A stretch of DNA of 64,000 bases from Micavibrio sp. (lineage in GTDB: Bacteria; Pseudomonadota; Alphaproteobacteria; Micavibrionales; Micavibrionaceae): positions 248,001 through 312,000 of the forward strand of contig JAPJQV010000001.1 of NCBI GenBank assembly GCA_030824965.1, in the 5' to 3' direction. The position numbers and the translations under genes were made by a program. The notes below the pieces were generated by a model. The model worked only from the letters and a program-made list of their open reading frames with translations. It was not told where the DNA came from and ran no database searches. This document shows positions 27,393 through 35,963 of the stretch, in pieces. Numbering within the stretch: the first letter of the stretch is position 1; each line of letters opens with the position of its first letter.

Positions 27393-28681
27393 CGAATGTT
27401 GCGGTTGTCGGTTCTCAATGGGGCGACGAGGGTAAAGGTAAAATTGTCGATTGGCTATCAAGCCGCGCTGATGTCGTCGTGCGCTTTCAGGGCGGTCATA
27501 ACGCAGGCCATACGCTCGTTATTGACGGTGTCGTCTATAAATTATCTCTGCTGCCATCGGGAATCGTTCGCAAAGGAAAGCTGTCAATCCTCGGCAATGG
27601 TGTAGTAATCGATCCTTGGGCGTTATTAAAAGAAATAGAAACCGTTCGTGAAAAGGGCGTGGAAATTTCTCCTGAAAATTTAATGATCGCTGAAAATGCG
27701 CCGCTCATCTTGCCTGTTCATGGTGAGATCGATCGGGCGATGGAAATGGCAAGGGGTGATAAGAAAATCGGCACGACGGGCCGTGGTATTGGACCGGCAT
27801 ATCAGGATAAAGTCGCCCGCCGCGCTATCCGGGTTTGCGATTTAAAGCATCCTGAACTGGTGCGCGAAAAGCTGGAAGCTTTAATGACCTATCATAATGC
27901 ACTTATCCGTGGCTTTGGCTGGGATGAAATCAATGTCGATCATACCTATGACGAATTGATGAAAATTGCGCCGAAAGTCTTGCCGTATGCGGGCGTTGTC
28001 TGGAAACGTCTGGACGAAGCGAAATATAAAGGCGAAAAAGTTCTTTTTGAAGGCGCTCAAGGTCATCTGCTCGATGTCGATCACGGCACATACCCTTATG
28101 TGACGTCCTCGAATATCGTTGCGGCTCAAGCGGCGGTCGGGGCCGGCGTTGGGCCAAAGTCCATCGGTTATGTTCTCGGTATCACCAAGGCTTATACAAC
28201 TCGCGTCGGCATGGGACCATTTCCTACCGAATTGAATAATGAAATCGGTGAGCAGATCGGCCAGAAAGGCCATGAATTCGGTACAGTAACCGGGCGCAAG
28301 CGCCGCTGTGGCTGGTTCGATGCGGTTCTGGTTCGCCAGGCTGTAAAAACAGGCGGGATCGACGGTATTGCCCTGACTAAACTCGATGTTCTTGACGGTT
28401 TCGATGAACTTAACATCTGTGTGGGATACGAATTGGACGGGAAAAAAATTGACTATTTCCCGGCCTCCCAGATCGATCAGGCGAATGCAATTCCCATTTA
28501 TGAGACGATTCAGGGGTGGAAACAAACCACTTATGGAGCGCGCAGCTGGGCTGATTTGCCTGCGGAAGCGATTAAATACGTCAAAAGGGTTGAAGAATTG
28601 ATTGAAACAACAGTAACGCTGCTTTCAACCAGTCCGGAACGCGATGATACTATTTTAGTCCAGAACCCGTTTTTTAGCTGA
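27389..28681 (+). CDS. purA: Adenylosuccinate synthetase PurA
   Basis: PurA makes adenylosuccinate from IMP, aspartate and GTP, the first committed step to AMP. The GTP-binding loop QWGDEGKGKIVDWL lies at the N-terminus with the catalytic Asp and the later His in GGHNAGHTLV. QGHLLDVDHGTYPYVTSS and GPFPTEL are standard. The length of 430 residues is normal. It is followed by a 69-bp gap before the pseudokinase gene. Confidence 0.97.
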   Translation: MTNVAVVGSQWGDEGKGKIVDWLSSRADVVVRFQGGHNAGHTLVIDGVVYKLSLLPSGIVRKGKLSILGNGVVIDPWALLKEIETVREKGVEISPENLMIAENAPLILPVHGEIDRAMEMARGDKKIGTTGRGIGPAYQDKVARRAIRVCDLKHPELVREKLEALMTYHNALIRGFGWDEINVDHTYDELMKIAPKVLPYAGVVWKRLDEAKYKGEKVLFEGAQGHLLDVDHGTYPYVTSSNIVAAQAAVGAGVGPKSIGYVLGITKAYTTRVGMGPFPTELNNEIGEQIGQKGHEFGTVTGRKRRCGWFDAVLVRQAVKTGGIDGIALTKLDVLDGFDELNICVGYELDGKKIDYFPASQIDQANAIPIYETIQGWKQTTYGARSWADLPAEAIKYVKRVEELIETTVTLLSTSPERDDTILVQNPFFS

Positions 28682-28750
28682 TTTAACATTTCTTCATCCT
28701 GTGCTATGGTCAGTGAACCGCATCAGGCGGTCTTATCATAATCTAAGTCC

Positions 28751-30826
28751 ATGGCCGAAATCGCATCTCCTGCTGAAACACCTAAAGCCGAGCCCGCCGC
28801 ACAAGCATCTGCTGTTGGTGCTGATCCTGTTTTGCTCAAAGGTGAAATCGAGATTTATCCCGATCAGAGACTTCCGCATCTCGACCAGGGAGTGGTGAAA
28901 GCATTTGCGGCGTCAGGGCGCGCGAAGGAAAAAGCCTATGCGCTTTTAGTCGATAAAGCACTGGTGCCGCAAATACACGCATCTTCCAAATATATGACCC
29001 TTAACAATGCCTCCTTGCCGAAACTCATGGCAACGGGCACGGTCAACTGGACGCCGGAAAAGCAGCAGAGATATGTCTTCGTCTACGAGAATAAATTGGG
29101 TTTGCCTTTTGCCAACCCGTCGAATTTTATGGCGATGGGCCTGAAGGCCGATAATGTTTTGCATCATTTTGTCAAAAAGATGGTTCCGCTTCTGAAAAAT
29201 TTCCGTGACATGGACTTTGTGCATGGAAATATCCGTGTCACAAATCTGTTCACGGGTGGCGGCAACGGTTTTGAAAAAATTATGCTGGGTGAATGTCTGG
29301 CAACTCCGCCCGCCTTTCTTTACTCCCCTGTTTACGAACCAATCGAACGCGCGGCAGCGCAAGCTCTTGGTCGCGGAACGCCTGATTACACCGATGACCT
29401 GTATTCATTTGGCGCCATGCTTGCCATCATGATTCGTACGTCGGATCCGATGTCGGGTTGGTCGGATGAAAGCGTTTTGGAATATAAGATAGAACATGGA
29501 AGCTATCAGGCGCTGACCGGCAAGGAAAGATTCTCTGGATCTATTCTGGAACTCTTGCGGGGTTTGTTGACTGATGATGTTAAGCAACGCTGGACGATAG
29601 ACGATATTATTACATGGCTTGACGGACAGCGCGTCAGTCCGAAACAGGCCGGACCTGCTAAACACAGGGCGGCAAGGCCTATAGAATTTTTCGGCGAGAA
29701 ATATCTCAGGCCTGCGATCTTGTCCATTAATCTCCATAAAAATCCGGGAGAAGTTGTCCGTATCAATGATAATGGCGAGCTAAAGCTTTGGCTTAACAGG
29801 TCTATTCAGGATAAAAAGCTTGAAGAAAATGCAGAACATGCAGCTAATGCCGCCAAGGAGCTTGGCGTTTTAGGCGAAGCCTATCCGGAGAGAATGGCCG
29901 GATTCATGTCGGCTGTCCTTGGGCCGGGTCTTCCAGTTTTTTACAGGTCATTTAAATTTCATCCCGAAGCTTTTGGCCGCATGCTGGCTGAAGCTTATGT
30001 GGTGAAAAAGGATCTGGCGCATTATGCCGAGGTTTTGCAGACGTCGCTGATAAATTTCTGGGCATTGATGAATGATGCGCTGACGCCGCAAGCCGCCGAG
30101 ATCGTGGCGAAATTCGATACCTGCAAAGCTTTCCTGCGCCAGCAAGGTCAGGGTTATGGTCTTGAACGATGCGTTTATTTTTTATGCCCCGAAGCGCCAT
30201 GTTTAAGCGATAAGCTGAAAAACTATTATGTGCGAACGCCGGAAGAACTTGTTCTGGCGTATGAACACCTTGCGGCGACAGCAGACCGCCCGGAAGGTTT
30301 TTTCGACCGTCATATCGTGGCTTTTCTGTCGGTTAAAGACCGTTCGGTTATCGATCCCTATATTCCCGATATCAATTCAACCGATCCTTCGCGGCAGGCC
30401 CTTGCCGCATTGCGTGTATTTTCCTCTATACAGAGAAGGGGGAAAATGCAGCTTCTTCCCGGTATAACGAACTGGGTCTCAGAAAAGGTCGATCCTCTCA
30501 TCAATAAATTCCATGACCGCGATCAAAGAGTGAAGCTGAAAACCCATTTGGTAAAGGTAAAGGAAAAAGGAGATATTTCTGCCATTGAGCAGATGTTTAA
30601 TAATGTTCAGGCGTTGCAGGCGGATGAGCAGAGTTTTCTGGCCGCGCGGCGTAACTATGATTTTCTGAATCAGGAATACGGCAAGCTTGAGCACGATTTA
30701 GCGAATAATTCAAAATTCGGGCACTCGACAGGACAAAGTACGTCCGCTCTCATCTCGGGCATCGTCGCCACATGCATCATCATGATATATGTGTTTTATA
30801 AATTTACGACCAAGACGGCATTTTAA
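28751..30826 (+). CDS. Tail-anchored protein with a degenerate protein-kinase-like domain
   Basis: A 691-residue protein. Residues about 45-310 look like a protein kinase, but the catalytic loop reads HGNIRVTN (158-165) where active kinases have HRDLKPEN, so the catalytic Asp is Asn160, and the DFG position reads LGE (179-181). Later segments fit the kinase C-lobe (DDLYSFGAMLAIMI, RWTIDDIITWL). Residues 320-650 are helical and unrecognised. The C-terminus has a single membrane segment (about 665-685), so the body would face the cytoplasm. It lies directly upstream of a small membrane protein (2 bp apart) and then the Tad pilus genes. The pseudokinase call is inference from the altered residues. 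Confidence 0.65.
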   Translation: MAEIASPAETPKAEPAAQASAVGADPVLLKGEIEIYPDQRLPHLDQGVVKAFAASGRAKEKAYALLVDKALVPQIHASSKYMTLNNASLPKLMATGTVNWTPEKQQRYVFVYENKLGLPFANPSNFMAMGLKADNVLHHFVKKMVPLLKNFRDMDFVHGNIRVTNLFTGGGNGFEKIMLGECLATPPAFLYSPVYEPIERAAAQALGRGTPDYTDDLYSFGAMLAIMIRTSDPMSGWSDESVLEYKIEHGSYQALTGKERFSGSILELLRGLLTDDVKQRWTIDDIITWLDGQRVSPKQAGPAKHRAARPIEFFGEKYLRPAILSINLHKNPGEVVRINDNGELKLWLNRSIQDKKLEENAEHAANAAKELGVLGEAYPERMAGFMSAVLGPGLPVFYRSFKFHPEAFGRMLAEAYVVKKDLAHYAEVLQTSLINFWALMNDALTPQAAEIVAKFDTCKAFLRQQGQGYGLERCVYFLCPEAPCLSDKLKNYYVRTPEELVLAYEHLAATADRPEGFFDRHIVAFLSVKDRSVIDPYIPDINSTDPSRQALAALRVFSSIQRRGKMQLLPGITNWVSEKVDPLINKFHDRDQRVKLKTHLVKVKEKGDISAIEQMFNNVQALQADEQSFLAARRNYDFLNQEYGKLEHDLANNSKFGHSTGQSTSALISGIVATCIIMIYVFYKFTTKTAF

Positions 30827-30828
30827 TC

Positions 30829-31314
30829 ATGGCTAAAAAGAAAAAGGCAAACCGGAAGATCAGCATCCAGGAGAGAATTCTTCTGATTGCTTTTTTTCTG
30901 ACATCGCTGGTTTTTTATAAAGTCGCGATTGTGTTGCTGGTCGGCATGTTACCGACAATTGTAATCCGCCTTGTCGATAAGACGCCGGAACGCACGAAAG
31001 TTTTGACGATCGGATTTATGAATTTCGCCGGGTGCTTCCCGTATTGTTTCCAGCTTTTTACCAAAGGTGCGGAAGCGTCTATCGTTCCGATCATCGCCAA
31101 TCCCATGAATATCGTTATTATGTACTCAGGGGCCTTGGTCGGTTATATCATCGAATGGGGCGTTGTGGGTTTTGTTGCCAGTATCATGGTGCAAAAAGGC
31201 AAGCAACGCCTGATCGATATCCGTAAAACACAGGAAAATCTGGTTAAAAAATGGGGCCCGGAAGTCACAGGAAGCAATGACGAAAATGATTTCGTGACCG
31301 AGGAAAGTAAATAA
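30829..31314 (+). CDS. Hypothetical multi-pass membrane protein
   Basis: A 161-residue protein with a Lys-rich N-terminus (MAKKKKANRK), hydrophobic segments at about 17-33, 35-52, 58-75 and 88-123, and a charged C-terminal tail. No family is recognised. It starts 2 bp after the pseudokinase stop, so the pair is co-transcribed and may act together at the inner membrane, possibly with the Tad machinery downstream; that is inference from position only. Confidence 0.6.
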   Translation: MAKKKKANRKISIQERILLIAFFLTSLVFYKVAIVLLVGMLPTIVIRLVDKTPERTKVLTIGFMNFAGCFPYCFQLFTKGAEASIVPIIANPMNIVIMYSGALVGYIIEWGVVGFVASIMVQKGKQRLIDIRKTQENLVKKWGPEVTGSNDENDFVTEESK

Positions 31315-31440
31315 AAAACCATTCTTCCTTAAGTATTTATTAGGAGGATCGGCATAAGATTTAGAGTGGACTTAAAGCATGCTACGGCATGTTTTTTTAT
31401 GCCTGAAACTTGGATTCAACTTGAAGAAAATAAGGATAAA

Positions 31441-31989
31441 ATGCGTTTTAACCATTTTCTCAGCCACTGGAAGCGTAACGAAAAAGGTTCGACCGCAATC
31501 GAATTTTCCATGCTGGCCATGCCGTTTATCATGATTTTGGTCGGCACAATGGAAATAGGTTTGATGTTTGCTTCTAACAGCGTACTGGATGGTGCGACAG
31601 GGGCGGCGGCGCGGATGATCAGAACCGGGCAGCTTCAGCAGTCCGGCGGTGATCCAAGAGACATTTTTGTCGACAAACTTTGCGAGAAATCGTCGGTCCT
31701 GCTCGATTGCTCCCGGTTTCAGGTTGAAGTTGTCGAAATGGACAGGTTTGCCGATTACAATTCCTATGCTGCCGAATTCGATGAAGATGGAAATCCGCAA
31801 TCGAGAGGCTTTACACCGGGCGGCGTAAACAGTGTCAACCTTATCCGTGTATTCTATCGTTATAATTTGGCAACACCTTTGATCGGACGTTTCCTCGGCA
31901 ACGGCCCCAATCATTCCAGAATGATGGTGTCGACCGTTGTGCTGGAAACCGAGCCATACGATCTGGCGGAAGTAGCGGGGGATCTGTGA
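31441..31989 (+). CDS. TadE-like pseudopilin 1
   Basis: The N-terminal motif RNEKGSTAIEFSMLAMPFIM is the TadE/TadG signature: a short cytoplasmic leader, then a hydrophobic alpha helix that is processed after the Gly and embeds in the membrane as a minor pilin. The 182-residue product has a periplasmic domain with two cysteines (KLCEKSS, LLDCSR). The Met at 31441 follows an AAGGA ribosome site; the longer frame does not. The start of the next gene overlaps its stop (TGATG). Confidence 0.85.
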   Translation: MRFNHFLSHWKRNEKGSTAIEFSMLAMPFIMILVGTMEIGLMFASNSVLDGATGAAARMIRTGQLQQSGGDPRDIFVDKLCEKSSVLLDCSRFQVEVVEMDRFADYNSYAAEFDEDGNPQSRGFTPGGVNSVNLIRVFYRYNLATPLIGRFLGNGPNHSRMMVSTVVLETEPYDLAEVAGDL

Positions 31990-32531
31990 TGGTAGACTGG
32001 TTCTACACGCTCCATGCGATCAGATCGTGGTGGCATAATGAAGAAGGGCTGGCTGCCATCGAAGCGGCGATGCTTTTTCCAGTCATGACGACGCTTTTGC
32101 TCGGCACCTACGATTTGGGCACAGGCATCGTTTTGAACGGCCGCACCATTACGGCAACGCAAGTCGCTGCAGACCTTATATCGCGTGATAAAACCGTCAA
32201 TCAGGCCGATATCAACGATATCATCGTTGCGGCGCAGCTTGTGTACGAGCCTTACGGATTGCAGGATTTCGGCATAGATATCGTTAGCGTAAAATTCGAT
32301 AATCAAAGACGGCCTCAGGTTTTATGGCGGGAAACACGCGATATGAGCGTGAACAGCAACGCCCTTGAAAACATACAAGGTATGGGCGATCCGGGAGACG
32401 GCATGGTCGTTGTGACGGTGGAGTATACGTATAAACCTTTATTCGCCAGATATTTCACCAATGATTTCAATATGGTTGAAGTGGCTTATACGAGGGGCAG
32501 GAGAAGCCCTACAGTCGAATGGGGAGGATAA
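31989..32531 (+). CDS. TadE-like pseudopilin 2
   Basis: A second TadE-type minor pilin (180 residues) with HNEEGLAAIEAAMLFPVMTT, again Gly-x3-Glu-type processing followed by a hydrophobic helix. The remainder is a periplasmic beta-rich domain. ATG at 31989 overlaps the upstream stop by one base; the preceding GTG at 31986 would add one codon. Two tadE-like genes before tadG are common in alphaproteobacterial Tad loci. Confidence 0.85.
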   Translation: MVDWFYTLHAIRSWWHNEEGLAAIEAAMLFPVMTTLLLGTYDLGTGIVLNGRTITATQVAADLISRDKTVNQADINDIIVAAQLVYEPYGLQDFGIDIVSVKFDNQRRPQVLWRETRDMSVNSNALENIQGMGDPGDGMVVVTVEYTYKPLFARYFTNDFNMVEVAYTRGRRSPTVEWGG

Positions 32532-32535
32532 GGCA

Positions 32536-33906
32536 ATGAAAGTGGTGATGAATAATTTTCTTTCCTATCTTCGTCTTGAAACAGGCGCCTTGGCCGTGGC
32601 TTTTGCCATGGCAATTCCTGTGGTGTTTGGCATGGCTGGATTTTCAATCGATATTTCGAATGCTTATTTAGTCAAGCAGCGTTTAAGCCATGCGGTTGAT
32701 GCGGCGGCGCTCGCAGCGGCGGCTTCTACGTCTTCCACATCTACGCTTGTCGAACTGAATAACTTTGTACAGCAATTTTTCAGGTTGAATTATCCCGAAG
32801 ACAAAATCGGCGCGACCTACGATATAGATGTCAAGGTTGAGGATAACAATATTATTGTATCAGCCTCGGCGGATTACGAAACGGTTTTTGCGACCGTGGT
32901 GGGAATTGACAATATGAATATCGGTGCTTCGTCAACTGTCACTCGCGAAATCCTCGGCTTGGAAGTCGCCATGGTATTGGATGTAACCGGTTCGATGTCG
33001 ACGAATAATAATATCGCGACGCTGCGAACTGCAGCGACGAATTTTACAAATATTCTGTTTGCTAGCGCAGCCTATCCTGACTCGGTAAAAATCGGTCTGG
33101 TACCGTTTTCTGCGTCCGTCAATGTCGGTCCGTACGGACTTGGATATTTGCCAAGCTCTTCGGATTCAAGAAAAGCCAGTACAACGAAATACGATAACGG
33201 CGTCGCTTTTATCAATAATCCGAACAATCTTAAATTCGACCAGACATCCAGTTCCGCCTGGTGGGGATGTATTTTGGAACGGCCTTCGCCGCAGGATACG
33301 CAGAACCAGAAAACCGGTACGGCATGGAAATGGGACATGTACCGCTATAATACAAGCGGTGCTAAAAGCTCGAGCGTGCGCGGTGATTCCGCGGCTGTGA
33401 ACACAAGCTGCAACAAAAATTATATCCTGCCCCTGACATCGGTTAAATCCACGGTCTTGAACCGGATTAGTAAATTCACGGCGGACGGAAATACGCTCAG
33501 TAATGTCGGCATGGTATGGGGATATCGATTATTGTCCCCCGAAGCACCGTTCCGTGAAGGCGTTGCATGGGGAACGCCGGAATGGCGTAAAGTCGCGATC
33601 TTGATGACAGATGGTGATAATAATAACGGCGAAATTTATAATGCCTATGGGCCGTATAACACGCTCAAAGTAACTGACAGCATGCTTGACTCGAAACTGG
33701 CCCAGACATGCACGAACATGAAGAAAGACGGCATCACCGTGTACACGGTTACCTTTACGTCAGGTATCAACCAGGCAACGAAAAACTTCTTTAAGAATTG
33801 CGCTTCCAGCCCTGATAAATGGTACGACGCGCCAAGTCAGGCGAACTTGACCGATGCTTTTGAACAAATCGCCCGCGAGCTTAGCAACATCCACTTATCT
33901 CAATAA
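32536..33906 (+). CDS. TadG-like pilus protein with von Willebrand A domain
   Basis: A 456-residue protein that begins with the TadG-type hydrophobic helix (TGALAVAFAMAIPVVFGMAG, followed by IDISNAYLVKQRL) and continues from about residue 142 into a vWA domain. The metal-ion-dependent adhesion site begins VLDVTGSMS (Asp149) and is completed by downstream MTDGDNNN. TadG with vWA domains sit at or near the pilus base or tip and may bind surfaces or matrix. The Met at 32536 has AAGG-type spacing after the previous stop; the longer frame is inside the upstream gene. Confidence 0.88.
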   Translation: MKVVMNNFLSYLRLETGALAVAFAMAIPVVFGMAGFSIDISNAYLVKQRLSHAVDAAALAAAASTSSTSTLVELNNFVQQFFRLNYPEDKIGATYDIDVKVEDNNIIVSASADYETVFATVVGIDNMNIGASSTVTREILGLEVAMVLDVTGSMSTNNNIATLRTAATNFTNILFASAAYPDSVKIGLVPFSASVNVGPYGLGYLPSSSDSRKASTTKYDNGVAFINNPNNLKFDQTSSSAWWGCILERPSPQDTQNQKTGTAWKWDMYRYNTSGAKSSSVRGDSAAVNTSCNKNYILPLTSVKSTVLNRISKFTADGNTLSNVGMVWGYRLLSPEAPFREGVAWGTPEWRKVAILMTDGDNNNGEIYNAYGPYNTLKVTDSMLDSKLAQTCTNMKKDGITVYTVTFTSGINQATKNFFKNCASSPDKWYDAPSQANLTDAFEQIARELSNIHLSQ

Positions 33907-34166
33907 GAATTTTCGTGATTTAAAATACGAGATTAATAAAATTTCTGCTTAAAATTTTAGGCAAATAAAGCAAAAAATTTTCATAAGTATTGGAAATCTT
34001 TGCTTTAAAATCTATTATGAATACTAAAGCAATTACTTTAAATTCGAAGTAATTGTTGAATAATAGACGATGTCTTTAACGGCTCGTTAAATCTTTCTTT
34101 GATATGCTGAGTAAGTACGGTTCGGGAGTAACCAATTCCAAATAACAAACTCAGGAGACTAACCTA
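33907..34166 (+). promoter_or_regulatory. Flp pilin upstream region (260 bp)
   Basis: No gene lies in this very A/T-rich stretch. It carries a CtrA-like box at 34076-34090, 77 bp upstream of the Flp start, and an AGGAG ribosome site just before the ATG. It is the only long non-coding gap inside the Tad cluster, which fits a strong independent promoter for the major pilin. Confidence 0.5.
34076..34090. promoter_or_regulatory. CtrA-like binding site TTAA-N7-TTAA
   Basis: The sequence TTAA CGGCTCG TTAA is a full CtrA-type site, also readable on the other strand because of its symmetry, and is followed by ATC on the plus strand. In Caulobacter CtrA controls pilA and cell-cycle genes; a site before the major pilin fits that logic. 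Confidence 0.5.
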
Positions 34167-34352
34167 ATGTTGAAATTAATTGCACTTGTCCAATCTTGGA
34201 ATACTAACGAGGAAGGCGCGACAGCTATCGAATATGGTTTGATCGCCGCCGCTATCGCACTCGCAATTGCCGCTGTGGTTTTCTCGCTCGGTGGTAACGT
34301 CAGAGATACGTTCCAGGGCGTTGAAGATGAAATTACAGGCGGCGCTCCGTAA
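34167..34352 (+). CDS. flp: Flp/Fap-type IVb major pilin
   Basis: A 61-residue pilin precursor. The sequence NEEGATAIEYGLIAAAIALA is the class IVb prepilin motif: cleavage after Gly, then Ala-Thr-Ala-Ile-Glu-Tyr, where Glu5 and Tyr6 are the family hallmark. The rest is a hydrophobic helix and a short periplasmic tail. It forms the fibre processed by CpaA and assembled by the Tad machine. A strong terminator follows directly, as expected for a pilin expressed above its neighbours. Confidence 0.95.
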   Translation: MLKLIALVQSWNTNEEGATAIEYGLIAAAIALAIAAVVFSLGGNVRDTFQGVEDEITGGAP

Positions 34353-34365
34353 TTACAGGATAATT

Positions 34366-34398
34366 AAAAAGCCCACCCGTGCGGTGGGCTTTTTTTTT
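34366..34398 (+). terminator. Intrinsic terminator after flp
   Basis: GCCCACC and GGTGGGC form the stem with an A-run before and nine T residues after. It isolates the pilin mRNA from cpaA. Confidence 0.93.
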
Positions 34399-34412
34399 GA
34401 GAGGGGTTCGCG

Positions 34413-34979
34413 ATGATCGGTTTTATGTTTTTCTTTTTTGGTGCTCTGACAACGCTTGGCATGTGCGCCCTTGCAGCATGGACCGATTTCAAAGGCTATC
34501 GCATATCGAATAGTATATCGCTCATTATCGTCGCGGCTTTTCTTGCAGCTTTCGCTATCACGCATCTGACAGGGCAGAATGCTGTCGTATTCTCTTCCTG
34601 GCAATCCCATCTCGGCTCGTTTTTTATCGTATTGATCGTTACCATGGCGATGTTCGCATTCAAGGCGCTGGGAGCGGGAGACTCTAAATTGGCGTCTGCC
34701 GTAGCTTTATGGCTTGGCTGGGGCGGTATGGTGCCGTTTTTGTTTTACATGGCGCTGACGGGCGGCCTTCTGGCCGCTATGGCGATCTTTCTGAAAAAGA
34801 AAAAACCCTTAAAACTTCCGCTACCGCAGGCACTGCAAAACACATGGCTTGAAACGGCTCAAGACGGAACCAATAAAGTGCCTTATGGCATTGCCATTGC
34901 GACAGGTGCTTTCATAGCTTTTCTATTCAATGGTTATTTCAGTCCTGATAAATGGTCGGAAATGATGAATCTTCAGTAA
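34413..34979 (+). CDS. cpaA: Prepilin peptidase CpaA/TadV
   Basis: An A24-family aspartic peptidase that cleaves the Flp and TadE/G leader peptides at the inner membrane. The two catalytic aspartates are seen: one in AAWTDFKGYRISN and one in the GxGD motif (ALGAGDSKL). About five hydrophobic segments are present and the N-methyltransferase domain of type IVa peptidases is absent, as expected for the TadV class. A good ribosome site (GAGGGG) precedes the ATG. Confidence 0.92.
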   Translation: MIGFMFFFFGALTTLGMCALAAWTDFKGYRISNSISLIIVAAFLAAFAITHLTGQNAVVFSSWQSHLGSFFIVLIVTMAMFAFKALGAGDSKLASAVALWLGWGGMVPFLFYMALTGGLLAAMAIFLKKKKPLKLPLPQALQNTWLETAQDGTNKVPYGIAIATGAFIAFLFNGYFSPDKWSEMMNLQ

Positions 34980-35064
34980 AAATTAAATCTTATATCACAA
35001 GATATAGAGTGAAAAATAGCGTTCGCAGGAATGCATAATAATTGGGACTATCAGGGAAATCAGA

Positions 35065-35904
35065 ATGAACAGGAATGTATTGATCGTGCTGGGCGGTGGG
35101 TTTGTCATCGCATTGCTTGTGGCCATTATCGTTCAGGCCAGCTTCGGGAAGAAATCCGATCTTGTGCAAATTGCAGTAGCGGCGCGTCCTCTGACCATTG
35201 GAACGGAATTAACCGCAGATAATATTAAATGGAAAGGCGTGCCTGAAGATTCAATCGTTGAAGGCTCGATCCGCCGCGATGGCAATAAACCGGTCAACCA
35301 GATGATCAAAGGTCGTTTGCGCCGTGATCTGGCGGCTAACGAAGCTGTTTTGACTTCTGCCCTGATCGCGAACGGGAAGGGAAATGTTCTGGCTGCGAGC
35401 ATGAAACCCGGCATGCGCGCGGTAGCGATCAAAGCATCTGCTGAATCGATGGTCGGCGGCTTTATCAATCCCGGAGATTACGTCGATGTAATTTTGACAT
35501 ATCAGGTCAGCCAGAATAACGAAGGCGGCGAGGCGATTGAGAACCCGGTTGAACGAAATGCGACGGAAACGGTTCTGGAAAACATAAAAGTCCTGGCTGT
35601 CGATCAGACCGCCCGTAAGGAAGATGACAAAGCAAAGGTTGGTCGTACCGTTACACTCGAAGTAGACCAGCGTGGTGCAGAAAAATTGGCGCTGGCAACA
35701 GAGATGGGGGATCTGTCCTTATCCTTGCGTGCCATGGGTGATACGGAAATATCAGCTGGTAAAAAACGCCGTATGACAACCGATGTCCAAGTCAGCTCTG
35801 TCTTGCAGGAAATCAACCGCAACAAAAGAAGGTCTGGCGGAAATTCGAATATTGTGAGAATTTACAGTGGTGACACTGTTGAAAATGTCACTGTCCGTCG
35901 ATAG
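35065..35904 (+). CDS. cpaB: Flp pilus assembly protein CpaB/RcpC
   Basis: A single N-terminal membrane segment (about 5-25) is followed by a SAF-domain region (VAARPLTIGTELTADNIKW, RLRRDLAANEAVL) and the long CpaB periplasmic domain (MKPGMRAVAIKASAESMVGG, NPGDYVDVILTY). It is thought to shape the periplasmic channel next to the secretin. It comes 85 bp after cpaA and 59 bp before cpaC in the standard order. Confidence 0.92.
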   Translation: MNRNVLIVLGGGFVIALLVAIIVQASFGKKSDLVQIAVAARPLTIGTELTADNIKWKGVPEDSIVEGSIRRDGNKPVNQMIKGRLRRDLAANEAVLTSALIANGKGNVLAASMKPGMRAVAIKASAESMVGGFINPGDYVDVILTYQVSQNNEGGEAIENPVERNATETVLENIKVLAVDQTARKEDDKAKVGRTVTLEVDQRGAEKLALATEMGDLSLSLRAMGDTEISAGKKRRMTTDVQVSSVLQEINRNKRRSGGNSNIVRIYSGDTVENVTVRR

Positions 35905-35963
35905 TTCTATGCGTTCTCTTCTTTTCAAACTTTAAAATCAATTGTAACTGATTGTAAAAACTA

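Noticed and set aside
31329..31343. Second CtrA site (TTAA-N7-TTAG) before the TadE-like gene
   Set aside because: One position deviates from the consensus and the region is A/T-rich, so it is mentioned only with the flp site and is not listed as a feature.
33985..34010. Possible sigma-54 promoter (TGG...TTGC) before flp
   Set aside because: The GG and GC are only 10 bp apart in place of the required spacing of about 12 bp.
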